From Streptomyces avidinii (lineage in GTDB: Bacteria; Actinomycetota; Actinomycetes; Streptomycetales; Streptomycetaceae): a stretch of DNA of 64,000 bases. Below the pieces are notes generated by a model, which did no database searches, was not told the origin of the DNA, and was given only the letters and a program-made list of their open reading frames with translations. Shown here in pieces: positions 56,296 to 63,962 of the stretch (positions are counted from its first letter, which is position 1; each line of letters begins with the position of its first letter). The stretch is taken from assembly GCF_014650695.1 (NCBI RefSeq), contig NZ_BMVL01000011.1, positions 186,001 through 250,000 on the forward strand, written 5' to 3'. The position numbers and the translations under genes were made by a program.

Positions 56296-57911
56296 CACGC
56301 CGCACGGTCATCATCGCGCCGCCGCCGACCCCGAACGGGGACCTGCACACCGGGCACCTGGCGGGCCCGTACCTGGCGGGCGATGTGTACGCACGCTACC
56401 TGCGGGCATCGGATCGCCCGGTGATCTTCACCAGCGGTACCGACGACAGCCAGACCTACGTGGTGTCCAGCGCCGCCCGCGCCGGACTGACCCCGGAGGA
56501 ACTGGCCCTGCGCTCCGCGACGCAGATCCGCGCCACCCTGGAGGCGGCCGGCATCTCCGTCGACGGCTTCGCCCCCTTCGACAAGGGCTACCGACAGACC
56601 GTCATCGACTTCGTCACCGACCTCCACAGCGACGGCGCCTTTCGCCTGAAGACCGTGCTGCTGCCGTACGTCGAGGCCACCGGCGAATACCTGATGGAGG
56701 GTCTGGTCGCCGGCGACTGCCCGGTGTGCCTCGTGGAGAGCCGCGGCGGGCTCTGCGAGTCCTGCGGGCACCCCAACAACTTCGACGAACTGCTGCGCCC
56801 CCGCTCCACCGTCGACCCGGCCGCCGTGGTCACGCACCGCGAGGCGCAGATCCTCGTCCTGCCGATGGAGGAGTACCGGGACCGGCTCGCCGACTACTAC
56901 GTCCGGCACCGCGACGTGCTGCGCCCGCACACCGCGCAGCTCATCCGGGAGGCGCTGGAGCGCCCGCTGCCGGACTTCCCGATCACCTATCCCACCGCAT
57001 GGGGCATCCCGGCACCCTTCACCGAGACGCCGGGCCAGGTCCTCAACGCCTGGGCCGAGGGCATGGCCGCCTCGATGTACTGCACCTGGTACGCGGCCGA
57101 GCAGCTCGGCGAGCACACCGACCGGTTCGACGAGCACTGGCTGTCCGAGCACGGCATCGACCTCGTGTACTTCCTCGGATTCGACAACGTCTACTTCTGG
57201 GGAATGACGCACCTGGCCCTGCTGATGGCGCACGGCGACCGGTACGTCGAGCCCCACGCGATCGTGTCGAACGAGTTCTACGAACTGGAGAACCAGAAGT
57301 TCTCAACGAGTAAAGGCCACGTGGTCTGGGCCGCCGATCTGGTGGCCGAGGTGCCGCGCGACCTGGTGCGCTTCTACCTGGCGCTGACCGCGCCCGAGCA
57401 CTCGCGTACGAACTTCAGCCGTGAGGCGCTCGAGAGCCTGTCCTCCTCCCGGCTGGTCGAGCCGTGGAACCGGCTCGCGGGCAGGCTGGACGAGATGCTC
57501 GCCGCAGTTCCGGCGGACGCGCTGCTGCCGGTCTCCGAGACGGGCGCCGAGCAGGCGGGGATCGTCGTGGACCGGTTCCGCTCCCACTACGAGCTGGAGA
57601 GCTTCAGCCTCCACCGTGCGGCGGACCTGATCGTCGTGCACCTCGACCGGTTGCTGAAGCAGGCGGACCGCGTGGCGATGGACGTCCCGAGCGACCTCGG
57701 CGACCTGATCCTCGCCGTCCGGACGCTGACCGCGTGCGCCGCTCCGCTGCTCGTCGACGTCGCGGCCCGTGCCGAGCGGGCCGGGGCGGACCTGACCCTT
57801 CCGGCCGACGCCTTCGCCGCCGACCCCGTCGCTCCGCTGCGACTCCCCCTCCTGTCCACCGCGGTCGGGGCGTTCGCGCCCGTGGCCGAGCCGGCCGTCA
57901 TCCGAACCTGA
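56292..57911 (+). CDS. Methionyl-tRNA synthetase-like protein (putative amino acid-activating half of hydrazine synthetase)
   Basis: A 539-residue class I synthetase. HIGH motif HTGH (residues 19-22) in PPPTPNGDLHTGH, KMSKS equivalent KFSTSKG near 336, and a zinc knuckle CPVC..CESC near residues 141-158. The anticodon-binding helices are short. The canonical MetRS is essential and elsewhere; the adenylation core here is intact. In hydrazine systems the synthetase adenylates an amino acid and esterifies the N-hydroxy amine for N-N formation. Translationally coupled to the cupin. Confidence 0.88.
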   Translation: MTRRTVIIAPPPTPNGDLHTGHLAGPYLAGDVYARYLRASDRPVIFTSGTDDSQTYVVSSAARAGLTPEELALRSATQIRATLEAAGISVDGFAPFDKGYRQTVIDFVTDLHSDGAFRLKTVLLPYVEATGEYLMEGLVAGDCPVCLVESRGGLCESCGHPNNFDELLRPRSTVDPAAVVTHREAQILVLPMEEYRDRLADYYVRHRDVLRPHTAQLIREALERPLPDFPITYPTAWGIPAPFTETPGQVLNAWAEGMAASMYCTWYAAEQLGEHTDRFDEHWLSEHGIDLVYFLGFDNVYFWGMTHLALLMAHGDRYVEPHAIVSNEFYELENQKFSTSKGHVVWAADLVAEVPRDLVRFYLALTAPEHSRTNFSREALESLSSSRLVEPWNRLAGRLDEMLAAVPADALLPVSETGAEQAGIVVDRFRSHYELESFSLHRAADLIVVHLDRLLKQADRVAMDVPSDLGDLILAVRTLTACAAPLLVDVAARAERAGADLTLPADAFAADPVAPLRLPLLSTAVGAFAPVAEPAVIRT

Positions 57912-57926
57912 TCTCCGAGGAGCACT

Positions 57927-59261
57927 GTGTCCACCATCGCCCCGCCCCGTCCCAATCGGGCAGAACGACTGCTCATCCCCGCGACCTTCATCACCAACCT
58001 GGGCAACGGCATCCAGCTCACCGCCGCCTCCTACCTGGTCTTCACCGAGGCCAACACCATGCTCGCGGTGAGCTGGTTGATGATCGCCGTCACCATCCCG
58101 CAGGTGGCGCTCTCCCTGTTCTTCGGCAAGCTCGCCGACCGCTTCGACCGCCGCACCCTGGCGATGGTCTCCGACCTGGCCAGCGCGGCCGCCGCGATCG
58201 GCCTGCCGATCTGGCTGCTGCTCGGCGGCAACCCCTCGACCGTCAGCTACGTCGCCAGCTTCATCCTGTCGATCTCCGCGGCGCTCTTCTTCCCGGCCAG
58301 CAACGCCCTGATCAAGGAGCGCATCCCGGAGTCCCGGCTCGCCCAGTTCAACGGCAACGCCGAGATCGCCATCCAGGCCGGCACGCTCGCCTCGGCGGCC
58401 CTCGGCGGCTGGGTGATCGTGTGGGTCGGCACCACGTCGCTCTTCTACTTCAACGCGATCACGTTCCTGCTCTCCGCCGCCCTGCTGTTCTTCATCGGCC
58501 GTCGTCCGGCCGGCCAGGCCATCAGCGCCCCGGAGGCCGCGGCCAAGGCCGCCGCCGCAGCCAAGGCCGCCGCGTCCGGCACCCGCCCGCCGCTGGCCCG
58601 TCTCGCGCTGCTCTACATCATCGGCAACATCGTCATCATCGTCGGCAACAGCATCATGCTGGTCCTGGTCATCGACGGCTTCAAGTCCAACGCCGGCTAC
58701 CTCGGCATCGTCGACGCCCTGTTCGGCATCGGTGCGCTGTTCGCGGCCTGGGCCTTCAAGAAGATCAGTTCCAAGGCCACGGTGCTGAAGACCGCCCTGA
58801 TCGGCTACCTCGCCTTCGCGGTGCTCCTGTCCATGGAGTCCATCCACCTCTACGCGATGATGGCCGTCATCCCCTTCGCCGCCATCGCCTTCTGCGTGGC
58901 CCGCATCTCGGCCCGTACCGCCCTGATGAGCGCGGCGCCCGAGGAGAAGACCGGCTTCGTCTTCGGTGCCACCAACGCCTTCGGCCTCGCGGCCGGCACC
59001 ACCGCCGTCGTCCTGATCTCGCTCCTGGTCGACTCCACCAACGTGAAGAACGGCTTCTACGCCCTCTCCGTCCTGGTCGTCGTCATCGCCACCCTCACCG
59101 TCATCTCGCTCCGCCAGCACGACCGTGAGGTCGCCGCCGCCGAGGCCGCGGCGGCCGCCGCCGAGATCGTGTCCGAGCCCGCCGCCGAGGTCCTGTCCGA
59201 GCCCGTCACCGAGACCGTCGCCGAGGCCGCTCCGGCCGAAGCCGTCCCGGCCAAGGTCTGA
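57927..59261 (+). CDS. MFS exporter of the biosynthetic operon
   Basis: A 444-residue, 12-helix MFS protein with motif A FGKLADRFDRR. An Ala-rich cytoplasmic loop precedes helix 7, and a Glu/Ala/Val repetitive tail of ~45 residues follows the last helix. GTG start with GAGGAG. Probably exports the product and gives self-resistance. Confidence 0.88.
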   Translation: MSTIAPPRPNRAERLLIPATFITNLGNGIQLTAASYLVFTEANTMLAVSWLMIAVTIPQVALSLFFGKLADRFDRRTLAMVSDLASAAAAIGLPIWLLLGGNPSTVSYVASFILSISAALFFPASNALIKERIPESRLAQFNGNAEIAIQAGTLASAALGGWVIVWVGTTSLFYFNAITFLLSAALLFFIGRRPAGQAISAPEAAAKAAAAAKAAASGTRPPLARLALLYIIGNIVIIVGNSIMLVLVIDGFKSNAGYLGIVDALFGIGALFAAWAFKKISSKATVLKTALIGYLAFAVLLSMESIHLYAMMAVIPFAAIAFCVARISARTALMSAAPEEKTGFVFGATNAFGLAAGTTAVVLISLLVDSTNVKNGFYALSVLVVVIATLTVISLRQHDREVAAAEAAAAAAEIVSEPAAEVLSEPVTETVAEAAPAEAVPAKV

Positions 59262-59276
59262 GGGGGGTCGGCACCG

Positions 59277-60530
59277 ATGAAGCTGCTCGCGATCGAAGCC
59301 AGCCAGAACGCCACCTACTACGTCTCGCGCTACCAGCAGATCGAGGCCCTCGGGGCCGACGTCCACGTCCTCAACGGAATCGGCACGGAGGACTTCTGGG
59401 ACGCGGACCGCTACCGGATCGCCGGCTCCAAGCACATCGAGGACATCGTCACGGCCGCCAAGGTCTGGCACGCGGAGGAGGAATTCGAGGGGGTCCTGAC
59501 CTTCTCGGAGTCCGGGGTCGTCACGGTGGCGGTCGTCGCCGAAGCCCTCGGCCTGCCGAGCATCGGCTTCGAGGCCGCCCGGACCAGCCGCAACAAGCTG
59601 CTCATGCGCCAGGCCCACGAGCGCGGCAGCGCGGCGCACCCCGGCTTCCGGTACGCCCCCGACATCGAGGCCGCCCTGACGGCCGGTGAGGAGCTCGGCT
59701 ACCCGCTGATCCTGAAGCCCACCCTGGGCGCCGCCAGCAACTTCGTGTTCAAGGTCGACGACCCCGAGGAGATGCGGGCCCGCTTCACGGACGCCACCTC
59801 GGGCATCGAGACCATGACCTGGGCCCTGATGGAGGCCGACGGACTGGACCTGGGCCCGAACGGGATCATCGTCGAGGGCTACCTCGACGGCCACGAGCAC
59901 CTCATCGAGGCGCTGGCCTGGGACGACGAGGTCTACCTCGGCTCCATCGTGGACCGCATCACCGTCGAGAGCGGGACCTTCGACGACGACGTCCACCACG
60001 CGCCGAGCTCCCTGACCCCCGAGCAGATCGCCGCGGTCCACGAGGTGGTCCGGGACGCGGCCCACGCCCAGGGACTGCGCCGGTCCGTGCTGCACGCCGA
60101 GGTGAGGTTCCACCGGGGCAAGCCCTTCATCCTGGAGATAGCGATCCGCCCCGGCGGCGGCGGACTCGACCACATGGCGCGGATCAGCGCCGGTCACGAC
60201 CCCATCCAGTGCGTGGTGGACGTGGCCCGGGGCACCGAGCCGGACGTCTCGCACTACGCGCCGACGGGTGTGCACACGGCCGCGATGTGCCTGATCAGCG
60301 GGGCGGGAACGGTCGAGTCCATCGAGGTGCCGACCGAGGTGGCCGAGGACCCCGCGCTGTTCTTCCTCAAGATCACGGCCGCGGCGGGGACCGTCATCAA
60401 GCGCCCGCCGGCGGGCAACAACATCCTCGGCTTCATCGGCGCCACCGGCACCTCCCTGACGGAGGCGCTGACCACCGCGCACGTCGCGGCCGGCCGCATC
60501 CGCACCGAGATGAGGCCGGAGCATGGGTGA
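59277..60530 (+). CDS. ATP-grasp ligase
   Basis: A 417-residue ATP-grasp enzyme with the central ATP-binding ILKPTLGAASNFVFKV, the acidic metal site VLHAEVRFHRGKPFILEIA and the Gly-rich IRPGGGGLDH. Resembles carboxylate-amine ligases such as BacD/L-amino acid ligases. It would couple an amino acid (perhaps the hydrazino acid) through an amide. 15 bases after the MFS gene; stop overlaps the next start. Confidence 0.87.
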   Translation: MKLLAIEASQNATYYVSRYQQIEALGADVHVLNGIGTEDFWDADRYRIAGSKHIEDIVTAAKVWHAEEEFEGVLTFSESGVVTVAVVAEALGLPSIGFEAARTSRNKLLMRQAHERGSAAHPGFRYAPDIEAALTAGEELGYPLILKPTLGAASNFVFKVDDPEEMRARFTDATSGIETMTWALMEADGLDLGPNGIIVEGYLDGHEHLIEALAWDDEVYLGSIVDRITVESGTFDDDVHHAPSSLTPEQIAAVHEVVRDAAHAQGLRRSVLHAEVRFHRGKPFILEIAIRPGGGGLDHMARISAGHDPIQCVVDVARGTEPDVSHYAPTGVHTAAMCLISGAGTVESIEVPTEVAEDPALFFLKITAAAGTVIKRPPAGNNILGFIGATGTSLTEALTTAHVAAGRIRTEMRPEHG

Positions 60531-61347
60531 GACCCCGCGGCGTACGGCCACCAAGCGGCACTACCTGATGTGCCGGCCGACCCACTTCGAGGTGACCTAC
60601 GCGATCAACCCGTGGATGAACCCCGACAAGCCGATGGACGCCGGCCTGGCGCTCGCCCAGTGGGAGCGGATCCGGGACCTGTACCTCGGGTTCGGGCACG
60701 AGGTCTCCTTCATCGACCCGGTGCCGGGCCTGCCGGACATGGTGTTCTCCGCCAACGGCGCCACCGTGGTCGACGGCAAGGTGCTGATCGCGAAGTTCCG
60801 CCACCAGGAGCGGGCGGCCGAGGCCGACGCGCACCGGGCCTGGTTCGAGGACCGGGGCTACACCGAGGTCCGTGTCCCGCGGTACGTCAACGAGGGCGAG
60901 GGCGACTTCGCCCCGGCCGGCCGGCGGATCCTGGCAGGCGCTGGATTCCGCAGCGACCCCGGCGCGCACGAGGAGCTCCGCGAGTTCTTCGGCCTGCCGG
61001 TGGTCGGCCTCACCCTGACCGACCCCCGCTTCTACCACCTGGACACCGCGCTGTTCGTCCTCGACGAGGACCTGGTGGCGTACTACCCGGCCGCCTTCTC
61101 CGAGGAGAGCCGGGAGGTACTGCGCGAGCTGTACCCGGACGCGATCCTCGCCACCCGCGAGGACGCCGATGCCTTCGGTCTGAACGCGGTGAGCGACGGA
61201 CTGAACGTGGTCGTGACGGAGACCGCCACCCACCTGATCGACGAGCTGCGCGCCCGTGGCTTCGAGCCGCACGGCGTGGACATGTCCGAACTGCTGAAGG
61301 CCGGTGGCGCGGTCAAATGCATCACTCAGGAGATACGACGCCCGTGA
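60523..61347 (+). CDS. Dimethylargininase-like enzyme, copy 2
   Basis: A 274-residue paralogue of the product at 53377-54243. Same catalytic elements: NPWMNP, VNEGEGDFAPAG, YHLDTALFVL and VKCITQE (Cys266). Overlaps the ATP-grasp gene (8 bases) and the next gene (GTGA). Its place in the operon suggests it acts on a guanidino, amidine or related C-N group of an intermediate, or supplies ornithine/citrulline; this is inference. Confidence 0.87.
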   Translation: MGETPRRTATKRHYLMCRPTHFEVTYAINPWMNPDKPMDAGLALAQWERIRDLYLGFGHEVSFIDPVPGLPDMVFSANGATVVDGKVLIAKFRHQERAAEADAHRAWFEDRGYTEVRVPRYVNEGEGDFAPAGRRILAGAGFRSDPGAHEELREFFGLPVVGLTLTDPRFYHLDTALFVLDEDLVAYYPAAFSEESREVLRELYPDAILATREDADAFGLNAVSDGLNVVVTETATHLIDELRARGFEPHGVDMSELLKAGGAVKCITQEIRRP

Positions 61348-61679
61348 TCGATTACGACGGCAGAAGTTTCCGCAACACCGGTTACCCGGCGGGCGAGGAC
61401 GCCCCCATCGGCCACTACCGCCAGCAAGGCGACCTGCTCTGGGCCGACTTCGACGGAGGGCCCGTCCGCCGGGGCTCGCTGAACGGGCGGGTGGAGTCCG
61501 ACGGGAACCTCGAATTCGCCTACACGATGGTCCTCGCAGACGGCGAGGTGATCGCCGGGCGGTGCTGGAGCACCCCCGAGTTCCTGGACGACGGACGGAT
61601 CCGGCTCAACGAGCGCTGGGAGCGCTACGGAGCCCACTCGGACAGCGGTGAATCCGCACTGGAGGAGGTAAGGACATGA
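61344..61679 (+). CDS. Small avidin-like / 'N-acetylglutamate synthase'-annotated protein
   Basis: 111 residues, MIDYDGRSFRNTGYPAGED at the start, then alternating beta strands (ATYRQ-like, GRVESDGNLEFAYTMVLADG, CWSTPEFLDDGRIRLNERWERYG). The family is widely labelled N-acetylglutamate synthase but looks like an avidin-like beta barrel; no catalytic motif is visible. GTG start overlaps the DDAH stop; the stop overlaps the next ATG. May bind an intermediate. Confidence 0.8.
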   Translation: MIDYDGRSFRNTGYPAGEDAPIGHYRQQGDLLWADFDGGPVRRGSLNGRVESDGNLEFAYTMVLADGEVIAGRCWSTPEFLDDGRIRLNERWERYGAHSDSGESALEEVRT

Positions 61680-63454
61680 CCCCGCCCATCACCCCGCTCC
61701 GCGGGGGCAGCGTGACCTGGGCCTGCACCAGCGGCTTCAGCCCGGTCTTCATCTTCCCGTTCACCCCGGGCGAGTACTACGGGGTGGCCAACCTGCACGA
61801 GTTCCAGACCCTGATGTACCGGCCGCTGTACTGGTACGGCACCGGCGGCCAGCCGACGGTCGACTACGAGCGCAGCCTCGCCGAGCCCCCGCAGTGGAGC
61901 GAGGACGGCCGCACGGCGACGATCACGATCAAGCCCTATGCGTGGTCGAACGGCGAGAGCGTCAACGCCGACAACGTGATGCTGTGGATGCACCTCCTGG
62001 AGGCCGAGAAAGACAGCTTCGGCGGCTACACGCCGGGCTTCTTCCCCGACAACCTGGCCGGCTACGAGAAGGTCGCCGAGGACAAGGTGAGCTTCACCTT
62101 CGACCGCGCCTACTCGCACAACTGGGTGCTGATGAACCAGTTCAGCACCATCACCCCGTTGCCGAAGGCCTGGGACCGCACCGGCGACGACCGGCCGGCC
62201 GACGCCACCCACGACCCGGCGCAGGCCTCCGCGGTCTACGCCTACCTGCGGGCCTGCAACGACGAGCGCAAGAGCTGGGACACCAGCCCCGTCTGGAGTG
62301 TTGTCAACGGACCCTGGAAGCTGAGCAGTTACACCATCGACGGGGTCTCGGGAGAGGCCGTCCTGGTACCCAACGAGAGCTACTCCGGCACCGACAAGCC
62401 CTACCTCGACGAATTCCGGCTGGTGCCCACCGGCTCCGACACCGAGCAGTACGAGATGCTCCGCCGCGGCCCCGAGGCCCTGGACGGCGTGCAGATCGGC
62501 TTCCTGCCCTTCGACGAGGTCACCGAGCCGGCCGAGGACCCGCTGTTCGGCGGGCCCAACCCGCTCGGTGAGCACTACGACCTCGTCCCCCAGCTCACTT
62601 ACAAGATTCATTACTTCCCGATCAACTTCAACAACCCCACCGTTGCCGGAAAGATCTTCAAGCAGCTCTACTTCCGCCAGGCCCTGCAGTCCTGCCTCGA
62701 CTCCCGGGGCGCCATCCGCGACGTCTACAAGGGCTACGGCTACCCGACCACCGGGCCGATCCCGGCCCTGCCCGACAGCCCGCTGCTCTCGCCCGCCGCG
62801 CACGGGGACCCGTACCCCTTCGACGTCGAGAAGGCCCGTGCCTTCCTGACCGAGAACGGCTGGGACACCAGCTCCACCCCGGCTCTCTGTGTCCGGGAGG
62901 GCACCGGCCCCGGACAGGCGGGCGAGGGCATCCCGGCCGGCACCCCGCTGCGGTTCTCGATGCGGTACGCCCAGGGGCACGAGACGCTGACCGCCGTCAT
63001 GCGCAAGTTCGCCGCCGACGCCGCCGAGGCCGGCATCGAGATCGTGCTGACCGAGGTCGAGGCCAGCGTCCTGGTCCTGGAGGACACCACCTGCACCCCG
63101 GGCCCCGACAGCCCCTGCCTGTGGGAGTTCAGCGACTGGAACGGCGGCTGGGGCTACGGTCCCGGCTTCTACCCGACCGGTGAGGCGCTCTACTCGACCG
63201 GTTCCTCGGTGAACTTCGGCAGCTACAGCGACCCGAAGGCCGACGAGCTGATCGCGCGCACCGTGGTCAGCGACGACCTGGCGGACCTGTACGCCTACCA
63301 GGACTACATAGCGCAGCAGGTACCGGTGATCTGGATGCCCAACTTCCCCTTCCGGCTGCTGGAAGTGGCCAACAACCTGAAGGGCGTGGCTCCGGTCAAC
63401 CCCTTCGGACTGATCAATCCCGAGGACTGGCACTACGTCGGCGAGGTGCTCTGA
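61676..63454 (+). CDS. SBP_bac_5 (oligopeptide-binding) protein without a signal peptide
   Basis: 592 residues, a full-length DppA/OppA-type fold (RPLYWYGTGGQPTVDYERSL; SNGESVNADNVMLWMHLLEA in part; C-terminal VPVIWMPNFPFRLLEV). The N-terminus MTPPITPLRGGSVTWACTS has no signal or lipobox: the only Cys (residue 17) is not preceded by a hydrophobic helix. GGAGGAGG sits 8 bases before the ATG, so the start is well supported. No permease gene is near. A cytoplasmic binding or enzymatic role is possible. Confidence 0.85.
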   Translation: MTPPITPLRGGSVTWACTSGFSPVFIFPFTPGEYYGVANLHEFQTLMYRPLYWYGTGGQPTVDYERSLAEPPQWSEDGRTATITIKPYAWSNGESVNADNVMLWMHLLEAEKDSFGGYTPGFFPDNLAGYEKVAEDKVSFTFDRAYSHNWVLMNQFSTITPLPKAWDRTGDDRPADATHDPAQASAVYAYLRACNDERKSWDTSPVWSVVNGPWKLSSYTIDGVSGEAVLVPNESYSGTDKPYLDEFRLVPTGSDTEQYEMLRRGPEALDGVQIGFLPFDEVTEPAEDPLFGGPNPLGEHYDLVPQLTYKIHYFPINFNNPTVAGKIFKQLYFRQALQSCLDSRGAIRDVYKGYGYPTTGPIPALPDSPLLSPAAHGDPYPFDVEKARAFLTENGWDTSSTPALCVREGTGPGQAGEGIPAGTPLRFSMRYAQGHETLTAVMRKFAADAAEAGIEIVLTEVEASVLVLEDTTCTPGPDSPCLWEFSDWNGGWGYGPGFYPTGEALYSTGSSVNFGSYSDPKADELIARTVVSDDLADLYAYQDYIAQQVPVIWMPNFPFRLLEVANNLKGVAPVNPFGLINPEDWHYVGEVL

Positions 63455-63957
63455 TGTACCAGCGGTTGATCGACCTCCTCGACAGCAATCACGCCCGGTA
63501 CCGGCTGATCGACCATCCGGCCGAGGGCCGGACGGACCTGGCGAGCGTCCTGCGCGGCCACTCGCTGGACCAGGCCGCCAAGTGCATCGTCGTGCGCGTG
63601 AGCATCACCAAGCGGGTCGGCAAGTACGTGCTCGCGGTGGTTCCCGGAGACCGGCAGGTCGACCTGGAGGCGGTCGCCGCACTGTTCGGCGGCGGGCGGA
63701 CGGCGTTCGCCACGCCCGAGATCGCCGAGCGCCTGGCCGGCAGCGTCTGCGGCACGGTGATGCCGCTCAGCTTCCACCCCGATCTGCACCTCGTCGTCGA
63801 CGAGGGACTGATCCTCACCGAAGAGATCTATTTCAACGCGGCCCGCCTGGACCGCTCCGTGGCCCTGTCCACCCCCGACTACCTGGCCATCGCCCAGCCG
63901 CAGCTCGCGGCGATCGCGACGGCCGGCGACCGGGTCCTGACCCACTCCGCGAGGTGA
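63454..63957 (+). CDS. YbaK/EbsC-type aminoacyl-tRNA deacylase
   Basis: A 167-residue YbaK/ProX-like editing domain (conserved lysine in DQAAKCIVVRVS and the GTVMPLSFHPDLHLVVDEG region). Family members hydrolyse mischarged aminoacyl-tRNA. Start overlaps the binding-protein stop (TGATG). In this operon it may clear tRNA mischarged by the MetRS-like enzyme or by the product; alternatively it may act on a thioester or ester intermediate. Confidence 0.85.
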   Translation: MYQRLIDLLDSNHARYRLIDHPAEGRTDLASVLRGHSLDQAAKCIVVRVSITKRVGKYVLAVVPGDRQVDLEAVAALFGGGRTAFATPEIAERLAGSVCGTVMPLSFHPDLHLVVDEGLILTEEIYFNAARLDRSVALSTPDYLAIAQPQLAAIATAGDRVLTHSAR

Positions 63958-63962
63958 CGAAG

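Noticed and set aside
57303..60554. 1083-codon minus-strand frame
   Set aside because: Shadow of the MFS and ATP-grasp genes; repetitive Gly/Asp/Arg composition and no motif.
61676..63454. Lipoprotein reading of the binding protein
   Set aside because: Cys17 is not in a lipobox and no hydrophobic helix precedes it.
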